Of a DNA stretch of 36,248 nt, positions 1 through 7,969 are shown in pieces. Both the position numbers and the translations under genes were made by a program. A model generated the notes under the pieces. That model made no database searches, was not told where the DNA came from, and saw only the letters and a program-made list of their open reading frames with translations. The stretch comes from Alysiella crassa DSM 2578. Its GTDB lineage: Bacteria > Pseudomonadota > Gammaproteobacteria > Burkholderiales > Neisseriaceae. The DNA lies in contig NZ_JQKH01000017.1 in the NCBI RefSeq assembly GCF_000745955.1, positions 1-36,248 of the forward strand. Reading direction: 5' to 3'. Position 1 is the stretch's first letter. Each line of letters opens with the position of its first letter.

Positions 1-209
1 AAAACAACTTCCTTAAAAAACCGTTGGATACGGCGATAGGAAGAGGCGTTTGTTGCTTTGGCATCAGGGAAAAACATTGCCAATTTGCTCAAATTACAGG
101 TCTGCCGCATGGCAATGGTACACAATAAATACACAAAAACAATAACGTGGCTCTTGTGCCATTTGAAAGTTTTGGTTACGATATGGGTGAGTTCGCTCAA
201 TTCAGTCAT
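1..209 (-). CDS. IS4-like transposase, N-terminal fragment (cut by window edge)
   Basis: The ATG is at 209, reading leftwards, with 69 codons before the window edge. The N-terminal residues (MTELSELTHIVTK, then a hydrophobic helix VIVFVYLLCTIAM and an SSYRRIQRFFKEV segment) resemble the N-terminal helical DNA-binding domain of IS4-family transposases. The DDE catalytic residues would lie outside the window. The matching C-terminal third of what looks like the same protein, from another copy, is at 35940-36248. The two cannot be one gene, since 36 kb of host DNA lies between them. Confidence 0.75.
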   Translation of the reverse strand, partial: MTELSELTHIVTKTFKWHKSHVIVFVYLLCTIAMRQTCNLSKLAMFFPDAKATNASSYRRIQRFFKEVV

Positions 210-297
210 ATTGGATTAGTCGTGAGAAAATTAATACGATACCACTGAATTGATGCGGACTTCTTTTTTTATTGTACTTTTTTTGTCGTGTACTGAA
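1..297 (-). mobile_element. Left-edge partial IS4-like insertion sequence (5' end of the element)
   Basis: The element runs off the left edge. Its 5' terminus is at about 297, where the bases TTTTTTTGTCGTGTACTGAA (278-297) form a terminal inverted repeat. The same repeat in inverse orientation bounds the IS at the right end of the window (35939-35957). It contains the first 69 codons of a transposase plus an 88-base leader. The base after the terminus begins AGGCAGCCTGAA, a DUS. The nine bases AGGCAGCCT (298-306) recur at the outer edge of the right-hand copy and could be a target duplication. Family assignment rests on protein resemblance to IS4-type transposases. Confidence 0.8.
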
Positions 298-320
298 AGG
301 CAGCCTGAAAACATGGCAGA

Positions 321-722
321 TTAGTCCACCAAACACGCCGCATTCAGCAGTCCGATCGCAATGGACAGGCAACATAAAAATGTTCCCACCGCCGTGTTAT
401 TCGCTTCCAATTCTGCCACCGCGTCTGGGATAATTTTCATCACGCCAAAAAACAGCCCAATTTGCACGCCAGCCGCCAGTAAACCCCACAAAATAAAATC
501 CGCCACCCCCACACTGTGCGTCATCGCCGACACCAAAGCCGCGCAAAAACCAATAATTGCTCCACCAAACGACAAAGCACACGCCAAATTGCCATTTTTA
601 ATTAACAGCAACTCTTTGGGCGGCGTGATTTTTTCGTAAACAAAACCAAAAATACCCACCATCAAAATCGCCGAAAACAAATAGGCAAAATAATACAAAT
701 ATTGTAACAATGAAATACTCAT
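321..722 (-). CDS. DUF350 (UPF0719) family inner-membrane protein
   Basis: A 133-residue, very hydrophobic protein with about four transmembrane segments. The start MSISLLQYLYYFAYLFSAIL at 722 is preferred over an upstream extension because it begins directly at the first membrane helix. The conserved region around residues 15-45 (G-F-x-Y-E-x-I-T-P, then KNGNLACALSFGG) and the acidic pair after the third helix (PDAVAELEANN) fit the DUF350 family, whose function is unknown. It stands alone, next to the left IS terminus; its stop codon lies just inside a DUS. The family call is by recollection of its motifs and could be checked with Pfam. Confidence 0.7.
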   Translation of the reverse strand: MSISLLQYLYYFAYLFSAILMVGIFGFVYEKITPPKELLLIKNGNLACALSFGGAIIGFCAALVSAMTHSVGVADFILWGLLAAGVQIGLFFGVMKIIPDAVAELEANNTAVGTFLCCLSIAIGLLNAACLVD

Positions 723-852
723 GATTGAGAACACTCGTATTGATGAAAACCTTGTGATTATTACATAATTTTTATGGGAATGAATATGCTGGCGCAAATA
801 AAGTCTGCCCAAGCGTTTACATCGTACAACATTTCAGGCTGCCTGAACGTGC

Positions 853-961
853 TATAGTCGCAGAACTGAAAAAGCATTACAGCGTTGCCAACGCCCTTAT
901 GTACTATTCGTGCACGGCGGGCGTTGTCGCCTTGTACTGCATTTTCATTTCTACGACAATA
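853..961. repeat. CREE-like (Correia-type) miniature element, subfamily with TATAGTCGCAGAA ends
   Basis: A non-coding element of about 109 bases bounded by an imperfect inverted repeat of some 24 bases: TATAGTCGCAGAACTGAAAA at the left and the inverse of TATTGTCGTAGAAATGAAAA at the right. Its core contains AGCGTTGCC and CCCTTATGTAC, both also in the element at 13201-13305. Size (Correia elements are about 105 or 155 bases), TA-rich ends and the GCGTTGCC core agree with Correia repeats of Neisseria. It lies 57 bases before yjjG and could affect that gene's transcription or mRNA processing, as such elements do in Neisseria. Confidence 0.65.
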
Positions 962-1017
962 AAATCAAATATAAAAACAATTATTTGATTTTCAGGCAGC
1001 CTGAACAGGAAAACATA

Positions 1018-1704
1018 ATGAATTATCCATGGATTTTATTTGATGCCGATGAAACGCTGTTTCATTTTTACTCTTTTGTGGGTTTGCAAACCATGTTGGC
1101 GCGGTATGGCGTGGCGTTTGGCGAAGCAGATTATGCGAAATTTCAAGCAGTGAATCAGCCACTTTGGTTGCGTTATCAGCAGGGCGAGATAGACATGACA
1201 ACTTTGGCGCAAACGCGTTTTGCGGATTTGGCGGCGCAATTGAATCGTCCCGCTTTGGCGTTGAATGAAGAATTACAACACACGATGGCGCGTTTGAGTG
1301 AACCTTTGGCGGGGGCGCGTGAATTGCTGGCTTGGCTGCATGGGCGCGGCGTGAAATTGGGGATTATGACGAATGGTTTTGCCAGTTTGCAGCAGCCGCG
1401 TTTGCAATATACGGGTTTTGCTGAATTTTTTGATTTATTGATTATTTCGGAACACGAATCGCACCCGAAACCGCATAGGGCGATTTTTGAAAGTGCTTTG
1501 CGAAAAATGGGCAATCCGCCACCCGAAACGGTGTTGATGGTGGGCGATAGTTTGACATCGGATATTTTGGGCGGCAACCGTGTGGGCATGGCAACGTGTT
1601 GGCTCAATAGCGCAAATAAACCGAATGAAACCAATATTATCCCCACTTTTACTGTTCATAATTGGGTGGAATTGGGGAATATATTTGGTTTTCAGGCAGC
1701 CTGA
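1018..1704 (+). CDS. yjjG: Pyrimidine 5'-nucleotidase, YjjG-type HAD hydrolase
   Basis: A 228-residue cytosolic HAD-superfamily phosphatase. YjjG dephosphorylates (deoxy)pyrimidine nucleoside monophosphates and protects against non-canonical pyrimidines. Motif I is DADET (residues 9-13, nucleophile Asp9), motif II is ITNG in the IMTNGFASLQQPRLQYTG stretch, motif III is the Lys of HPKP, and motif IV is VGDSLTSDILGG. The FDADETLFHF start, the PLW motif in the cap and the ATCWLN ending match E. coli YjjG closely. The ATG at 1018 has AGGA seven bases upstream; an apparent extension runs back through a DUS and a CREE-like element and is rejected. The last codons CAG GCA GCC TGA are a DUS, so the protein ends in QAA. 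Confidence 0.9.
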   Translation: MNYPWILFDADETLFHFYSFVGLQTMLARYGVAFGEADYAKFQAVNQPLWLRYQQGEIDMTTLAQTRFADLAAQLNRPALALNEELQHTMARLSEPLAGARELLAWLHGRGVKLGIMTNGFASLQQPRLQYTGFAEFFDLLIISEHESHPKPHRAIFESALRKMGNPPPETVLMVGDSLTSDILGGNRVGMATCWLNSANKPNETNIIPTFTVHNWVELGNIFGFQAA

Positions 1705-1771
1705 AAGCAGCAAAATGCGTTAAAATTACACCTGACTACAATTCCCTTAATCTCTTTTCTGGAGAATGATG

Positions 1772-3442
1772 ATGCAAACTGACGTTCAAATCGCACAAGC
1801 TGCTACCATGCAACACATTAACGATATTGGTGCAAAATTGGGCATTACTGCGGATAAATTGGAACATTATGGCAAATACAAAGCCAAAATCAACCCCGCA
1901 GACGCGTTTGCCCTGCCCAAAAAACAAGGCAAATTGATTTTGGTAACCGCGATTAACCCTACGCCCGCAGGCGAAGGCAAAACCACCGTTACCATCGGTT
2001 TGACGGACGCGCTCAATCACATCGGCAAACAAGCGGTGGTTGCCATGCGCGAACCGTCTCTCGGGCCTGTATTCGGCGTGAAAGGCGGCGCGGCAGGCGG
2101 TGGCTATGCGCAAGTTTTGCCGATGGAAGACATTAATTTGCATTTCACGGGCGATTTCCACGCCATCAGCGCGGCGAATAATTTGCTGGCGGCGATGTTG
2201 GATAACCATATTTATCAAGGCAATGCGCTGAATATTGACCCCAAACGCGTGTTGTGGCGGCGCGTGGTGGACATGAATGACCGTCAATTGCGTAATATTA
2301 TCAATGGTTTGGGTAAGCCGACCGATGGCGTGATTCGCCCCGATGGTTTTGATATTACGGTGGCGAGCGAAGTGATGGCGATTTTCTGCTTGGCGAAAGA
2401 TTTGGGCGATTTGAAACAGCGTTTGGGCAATATTTTGGTGGCATATACTGTTGATAATCAAGCTGTTTATGCCAAAGATTTGAACGCCAATGGTGCGATG
2501 GCAGCCTTATTAAAAGACGCGATTAAACCGAATTTGGTGCAAACCATTGAAGGCTCACCCGCTTTTGTACACGGTGGACCCTTTGCGAATATTGCACACG
2601 GTTGTAATTCTGTGTTGGCAACGCGTTTGGCGCAACATTTGGGCGATTATGCGGTTACCGAAGCAGGTTTTGGCGCGGATTTGGGCGCGGAAAAATTCTG
2701 TGATATTAAATCACGTTTGGCTGGGTTTACGCCTGATTGTGCGGTGGTGGTGGCGACGGTTCGCGCTTTGAAATACAACGGTGGCGTGGAAAAAGCCGAT
2801 TTGGGTGCGGAAAATGTGGACGCGGTACGCAAAGGTTTACCCAATTTATTGAAACACATCAGCAATTTAAAAAATGTGTTTGGTTTGCCTGTGGTGGTGG
2901 CGATTAACCGTTTTGTGTCGGACAGCGACGCGGAATTGGCGACGATTCAGGCAGCCTGCGAAGCAAATGGCGCAGATTTTGCCTTAACCGAAGTGTGGGA
3001 AAAAGGCGGCAAAGGTGGCGTGGATTTGGCGAATAAAGTGGTGCAAGCCATTGAAAAAAATCAAAACAGCTTTCAATTTGCCTACGATGTGAACGACAGC
3101 ATTGCCGATAAAATCACCGCGATTGCCACGAAAATTTATGGCGCGGCTGGTGTGGAATTCGGCGCGGAAGCCCAAGCGGAAATGGCGAATTTAACGCGTT
3201 TGGGGCTGGATAAATTGCCCGTGTGCATGGCGAAAACGCAGTATTCTTTGAGCGATAACGCGAAATTGCTGGGTTGCCCGAGTGGTTTTACGATTCAGGT
3301 GCGTGGCATGACGGTGTCGGCTGGGGCTGGGTTTATTGTTGTGTTGTGTGGCAATATGATGAAAATGCCGGGTTTGCCGAAAGTGCCAGCCGCCGAGAAA
3401 ATTGATGTAGATGAAAATGGTGTGATTAGCGGATTGTTTTGA
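1772..3442 (+). CDS. fhs: Formate--tetrahydrofolate ligase
   Basis: A 556-residue cytosolic enzyme that makes 10-formyl-tetrahydrofolate from formate, tetrahydrofolate and ATP, feeding purine and formyl-Met synthesis. The ATP-binding loop [10 protein letters not shown] is at residues 63-72, followed by the family signature [19 protein letters not shown] and the [15 protein letters not shown] segment. Length is normal for the family. Three ATGs lie in tandem at 1766, 1769 and 1772. GGAG at 1761-1764 sits best (seven bases) in front of the third, which is chosen here. A DUS near 2947 encodes IQAAC within the protein. It converges on the membrane gene at 3514, with a hairpin of two DUS between them. 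Confidence 0.95.
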   Translation: MQTDVQIAQAATMQHINDIGAKLGITADKLEHYGKYKAKINPADAFALPKKQGKLILVTAINPTPAGEGKTTVTIGLTDALNHIGKQAVVAMREPSLGPVFGVKGGAAGGGYAQVLPMEDINLHFTGDFHAISAANNLLAAMLDNHIYQGNALNIDPKRVLWRRVVDMNDRQLRNIINGLGKPTDGVIRPDGFDITVASEVMAIFCLAKDLGDLKQRLGNILVAYTVDNQAVYAKDLNANGAMAALLKDAIKPNLVQTIEGSPAFVHGGPFANIAHGCNSVLATRLAQHLGDYAVTEAGFGADLGAEKFCDIKSRLAGFTPDCAVVVATVRALKYNGGVEKADLGAENVDAVRKGLPNLLKHISNLKNVFGLPVVVAINRFVSDSDAELATIQAACEANGADFALTEVWEKGGKGGVDLANKVVQAIEKNQNSFQFAYDVNDSIADKITAIATKIYGAAGVEFGAEAQAEMANLTRLGLDKLPVCMAKTQYSLSDNAKLLGCPSGFTIQVRGMTVSAGAGFIVVLCGNMMKMPGLPKVPAAEKIDVDENGVISGLF

Positions 3443-3461
3443 TTTATATTTTTAAAATAAT

Positions 3462-3505
3462 CAGGCAGCCTGAAAATGGGTTTCTCTTATTTTTCAGGCT
3501 GCCTG
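3462..3505. terminator. Bidirectional terminator from two inverted DUS
   Basis: CAGGCAGCCTGAAAA (3462-3476) pairs with TTTTCAGGCTGCCTG (3491-3505), a 15-base perfect stem with a 14-base loop. It lies between the convergent ends of fhs and the gene at 3514-4305, the classical place for an inverted DUS pair acting as an attenuator in Neisseriaceae. Confidence 0.75.
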
Positions 3506-3513
3506 CACATTTA

Positions 3514-4305
3514 TCATTGTTCTTCAAACCAAATATCGCGGTAAGCAGCATAACAACATAAAGCAATAAATATTTGATAGAAAAGAAAGAAAACTGTAGT
3601 TACTACGATGATAATGGTTATATTAGTTGAACGTGTTACAGCAAAAGCAAGTGCCAAAATCAGTAAATATTGAACAATAAAAAATACTACAAAGGGAAGA
3701 ATATTTTTAAATCCTGCTTTCAAACTCATTCCAATCGCAGCAAACGGATTTTCATTACGCAAAAACACCAAAGCAGGCGCAAACCAAAACACAAAACCAA
3801 GCAAAGATAGACAGAATGCAGCCCATAACATCAATGTAATAGGCTTATTCGCTTGTAATAAGGAAGCCTCAAGTAAACCAAAATGCTTACCCAAACCATT
3901 AAATAATAACCAAGCACACAAACCCACGCCCAGAAACAAAGCATAAAATAAGATAAATTCAAACACTTTGCCTTCTAATGGTGCAAACAAATGGCGAATA
4001 GACGGTGCTTCTTCATCGTACTCCTGTGCAGAAGCCGCAGATTGTATACCGCAGTGCATCAACAAAGTTGCCATCGGGAGGAAAAACCACAATACTTTGA
4101 GCATTTCCCCTGCAAAATCCAACACAAACTCAACAAAAATAATAAACACGCTGATAATTAGCCAACTTCCCCAACGCTCAATCAGCATACGAAATGCAAT
4201 ATTCATCCACAGTAAAGCATTTTGTGGTGGTCTGCTGGCGGGGTTGTCCAACATTTTTTCTGAATCAACGTAGTCTTCATCTGTATCAATATACATTTTT
4301 TCCAT
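3514..4305 (-). CDS. Polytopic inner-membrane protein, BPSS1780-like
   Basis: A 263-residue protein with an acidic soluble N-terminus (residues 1-30) and about six hydrophobic segments: roughly residues 45-65, 70-85, 112-135, 152-180, 198-220 and 228-252. The layout recalls the BPSS1780 family of beta-proteobacterial membrane proteins, with an ENPFAAIGMSLKAGFKN segment like the paired repeat of those proteins. Function is unknown. AGAGGA seven bases before the ATG at 4305 supports the start; a second ATG three codons later is possible. Transcribed alone, convergent with fhs and divergent from the small gene at 4415. Confidence 0.65.
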   Translation of the reverse strand: MEKMYIDTDEDYVDSEKMLDNPASRPPQNALLWMNIAFRMLIERWGSWLIISVFIIFVEFVLDFAGEMLKVLWFFLPMATLLMHCGIQSAASAQEYDEEAPSIRHLFAPLEGKVFEFILFYALFLGVGLCAWLLFNGLGKHFGLLEASLLQANKPITLMLWAAFCLSLLGFVFWFAPALVFLRNENPFAAIGMSLKAGFKNILPFVVFFIVQYLLILALAFAVTRSTNITIIIVVTTVFFLFYQIFIALCCYAAYRDIWFEEQ

Positions 4306-4414
4306 TGGCTATTCCTCTTTAAAAAAGAAACGAATTTTATATTTATTGACCTGAATTGTCATGAAATATTAAACTATCTGATTTTAATAACCCATTTATG
4401 GAGGAAATATTTTG

Positions 4415-4714
4415 ATGGATTTTTTTGATTCTCGCATTTTGCTGAAAGTGCTTATTCCTGCGCTTGCATTGATTTTTTGGGTTATGGTACGCACACCCAT
4501 ACCCAATCCCACACAAGATGATGTCAAACGCATTGTCAGCGCCGATAAAACGGGGCAATATCCTGCGGGTCATATTGATTACACAGAATGCCGTCAGTCA
4601 AGCAAAGGCACTGCGCAATGTTATTTTTCTATAAAAAATAATAAAGGTGAAGTATTAGATGAATTTGGTATGAAATTAATTTATCAAGATAAACAATGGG
4701 AATTAAATAAGTAA
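4415..4714 (+). CDS. Small membrane-anchored protein of unknown function
   Basis: A 99-residue protein with one N-terminal hydrophobic helix (about residues 8-25, ILLKVLIPALALIFWVMV) without a clear cleavage site, so probably a membrane anchor with the rest in the periplasm. The soluble part has two cysteines in TEC and QCYF that could form a disulfide. The region from TECRQSSKG to the C-terminus looks like a compact beta-sheet domain. A strong GGAGGA lies nine bases before the ATG at 4415; a TTG three bases earlier is the alternative. I do not recognise a family. It ends convergent with purA. Confidence 0.65.
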   Translation: MDFFDSRILLKVLIPALALIFWVMVRTPIPNPTQDDVKRIVSADKTGQYPAGHIDYTECRQSSKGTAQCYFSIKNNKGEVLDEFGMKLIYQDKQWELNK

Positions 4715-4739
4715 AGAATATTTATATATTAAAATAAAA

Positions 4740-4779
4740 TTCAGGCTGCCCCCAAAAAATGGATTGGAGGCAGCCTGAA
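4740..4779. terminator. Bidirectional DUS-derived terminator before purA end
   Basis: TTCAGGCTGCC (4740-4750) pairs with GGCAGCCTGAA (4769-4779). The left half is a decayed DUS (it continues with CC instead of TG); the right half is a complete AGGCAGCCTGAA. It lies between convergent genes and is followed by a short run of T. Confidence 0.65.
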
Positions 4780-4794
4780 ACATTTTTCGCTTAA

Positions 4795-6111
<1,317 letters not shown>

Positions 6112-6195
6112 TTAATAAAAATAAGAAATTGGGAATTTTGGCTGCGCTGAACTTGGTTTCAGGCTGCCTGAAAATGTGTTTACGCGTTTCAATCA

Positions 6196-6693
6196 TCAAT
6201 ATAACATAATTAAAATACTTAAAATGGTCAGTGAAACGCCCACGATCCATTTCATGCTTGTGCTTACCGTAAGTTTTTTATCCAAACCTGCAGCTTTGGC
6301 GGCACGCATTCTCAATAAGTGTGGCAATAAAAATAACAAGATAGGTAAACCAATAACAGCCACCCAACCCAAAAAACGCACCACAAGCATGTTGCTGGAT
6401 TTTGTGCCAACATGCGCCGAAATCATCATAAATATTGTTATGGGATACAGCAACATATACCCATAAATCCGCAAAATCTGCGCCCAATTCATCGGTACTT
6501 TATCATATTGATACTTCACATTGTGAAAATCGCCCGTTACCCCCAAAATGCGTGCGCTGAAAACAGGTAAAATGGGAAAACCAAATATGCTGATAAAACA
6601 AGTTGATACATAAGTTTCATCATCTTGAAAATCGCTTTCGCCAAAGAAAATCAAACCATTACCGTTAATGGCTCTTATATCTCTAATGCCCAT
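6196..6693 (-). CDS. Membrane protein of unknown function
   Basis: A 165-residue protein. Residues 1-50 are mostly soluble (GLIFFGESDFQDDETYVSTC, then a hydrophobic FGFPILPVFSARILG patch). Three transmembrane helices follow at about 83-100, 106-126 and 147-164. The N-terminal pattern, glycine-rich turn, YVST, then a hydrophobic P-x-x-P stretch, recalls small proteobacterial membrane proteins annotated only as hypothetical. No confident family. It is the gene nearest purA in the block between hisZ and purA. Confidence 0.55.
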   Translation of the reverse strand: MGIRDIRAINGNGLIFFGESDFQDDETYVSTCFISIFGFPILPVFSARILGVTGDFHNVKYQYDKVPMNWAQILRIYGYMLLYPITIFMMISAHVGTKSSNMLVVRFLGWVAVIGLPILLFLLPHLLRMRAAKAAGLDKKLTVSTSMKWIVGVSLTILSILIMLY

Positions 6694-6756
6694 TATTGTT
6701 TCCTCATTAATATGATTTGTGTGATTGGTGTACCATGCTCCAATTTTGCAGTAATT

Positions 6757-6778
6757 CGGTGCGAGGTACGCATCCTAC
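6757..6778 (-). repeat. Solitary degenerate REP hairpin with GTAG head
   Basis: On the minus strand it reads GTAGGATGCG, TACCT, CGCACC. A GTAG tetranucleotide is followed by a six-base stem with one mismatch. It is a decayed single copy of the hairpin found as inverted pairs at 10876, 27025 and 31887. It lies in the 104-base gap between the membrane gene and the fic remnant. Confidence 0.5.
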
Positions 6779-6797
6779 GTTAGGTTAGTGGCAATTT

Positions 6798-7197
6798 TCA
6801 GGCTGCCTGCAACATATGCATAATCAATTTAATCAAAACATCTTTCTGTTTCGGGTCAGATTCCGCCACCAATAAAGTCAAAGCCGCCAAACCTGTATCG
6901 TTGATAATGGGCTGATTGTGTTGATTAAACAAACGCCCATTGCGGTGCAAAAAATCCACAAACAAAAACGCGCCACTTCGTTTGTTGCCATCGGCAAACG
7001 GATGATTTTTCAAAATAAAATACAATAAATGTGCCGCCTTGCTTTCAATACTCGGATACGCGGCTTCGCCAAAAACCGATTGCGCCAAATTGCCCAAAAT
7101 CGCCGACAATCCGTCTTCGCGTTCAATCGCAAACAATTCGCTGGCTTCGCCACGTTGCATCCGCGCTCTGGTAAATTTCTATGGGGTTAGTCATCAT
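6798..7197 (-). pseudogene. Remnant of a RhuM/Fic-type protein: N-terminus joined out of frame to a Fic domain
   Basis: From 7160 a 120-residue frame encodes the C-terminal half of a Fic domain with the motif HPFADGNKRSG and the downstream NDTGLAALTLLVAESDP typical of Fic domains fused to RhuM-like virulence proteins. Intact members run to about 330 residues. Just upstream, an ATG at 7194/7197 with a GGGA site begins MTNPIEIYQSADA, which matches the start of RhuM-like proteins. It is in another frame, and a TAG closes the Fic frame there. So most of the middle appears deleted and the ends joined out of frame. An internal start at 7160 could still make the Fic fragment. The C-terminus QAA and its stop are supplied by a DUS. 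Confidence 0.7.
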
Positions 7198-7227
7198 TTT
7201 TCCCTTTCAGGCTGCCTGAAAACCCAT

Positions 7228-7917
7228 TCACACCACCAAATCCGCCGACCAAACAATAAAATACCCAAATTGCCCTTTTTTCAAAGTTGCGCCTGATTGT
7301 TTGCCTTTTTCGGTTAAGAAATAATTTTTGCCGTTCAATTCTTGCAAACCTGCTTCGCACAAACGCTTGTTGCATTCAGCACGGTCTATGCCGAGTTTTT
7401 CTGCGAGTTTGGTGGTGGTTAAGCCATTATTTTGTTGATGATTTTCTGTATTTTCACTGTTATCTTTGTTTACCACGTCCAACGAAATTTTGACTTCTTC
7501 GCTGATACGGATAATGCGTTGTGCTTCTTCGTAAGCGTCTTGATAGACTTTTCCGTCATCATCGCGTGTCAATAAAATGCCCATTTCATTGTTATTGACT
7601 TGGCTGAATTCGTATAAATTCAAGCTGGTAATAATACACTCGTTTTCGCTGATGTAGCATTTGGCATGTAAATTTTGGCAATAACTGGTTCTCACATAAT
7701 TCAATGTTTTCAACCAACTGGCTTCGGCTGGTTGCAATTCGCTTTTGCCGTACACAATGCGAATGTCTATTTTCATGCGGTTTTTGTCTTCCAGCAATTC
7801 TTTAATGCGGTCGTTTAATTTTAAATAAGGGCTGATTAAAAACAGGCGTTCACGGGCATTTTTAATCAATTCTTCTAAATAATAAGTGGTTGCGCTGGTG
7901 TTGAGAAATTTTGCCAT
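7228..7917 (-). CDS. Phospholipase-D-like nuclease with C-terminal winged-helix domain
   Basis: A 229-residue protein. Residues 1-145 form one PLD-fold domain: FLISPYLKLNDRIKELL near 26-42, then the HKD-type motif H84-A-K86 with S98-L-N100 downstream (HAKCYISENECIITSLN). The usual aspartate is replaced by Glu91/Asn92, as in divergent single-HKD nucleases that work as dimers. A polar linker (about 148-164) leads to a winged-helix-like domain (165-229, LTTTKLAEKLGIDRAECNKRL). Such a domain also ends phage antirepressors. DNA cleavage is inferred, not shown. It lies directly downstream of the DUF1887-like nuclease, separated by 52 bases holding a DUS, suggesting a shared system. AAGGTAA precedes the ATG. 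Confidence 0.7.
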   Translation of the reverse strand: MAKFLNTSATTYYLEELIKNARERLFLISPYLKLNDRIKELLEDKNRMKIDIRIVYGKSELQPAEASWLKTLNYVRTSYCQNLHAKCYISENECIITSLNLYEFSQVNNNEMGILLTRDDDGKVYQDAYEEAQRIIRISEEVKISLDVVNKDNSENTENHQQNNGLTTTKLAEKLGIDRAECNKRLCEAGLQELNGKNYFLTEKGKQSGATLKKGQFGYFIVWSADLVV

Positions 7918-7969
7918 AATTTGATTACCTTATTTTATTCAATTTACTTTTCAGGCTGCCTGTCAATGC

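Noticed and set aside
910-1017. N-terminal extension of YjjG by 36 residues
   Set aside because: It translates part of the CREE-like element and a DUS; the family start and a good ribosome site are at 1018.
1736-2461. 241-residue minus-strand frame opposite fhs
   Set aside because: Shadow of a conserved enzyme; composition (His, Arg, Gln rich) is typical of antisense frames here.
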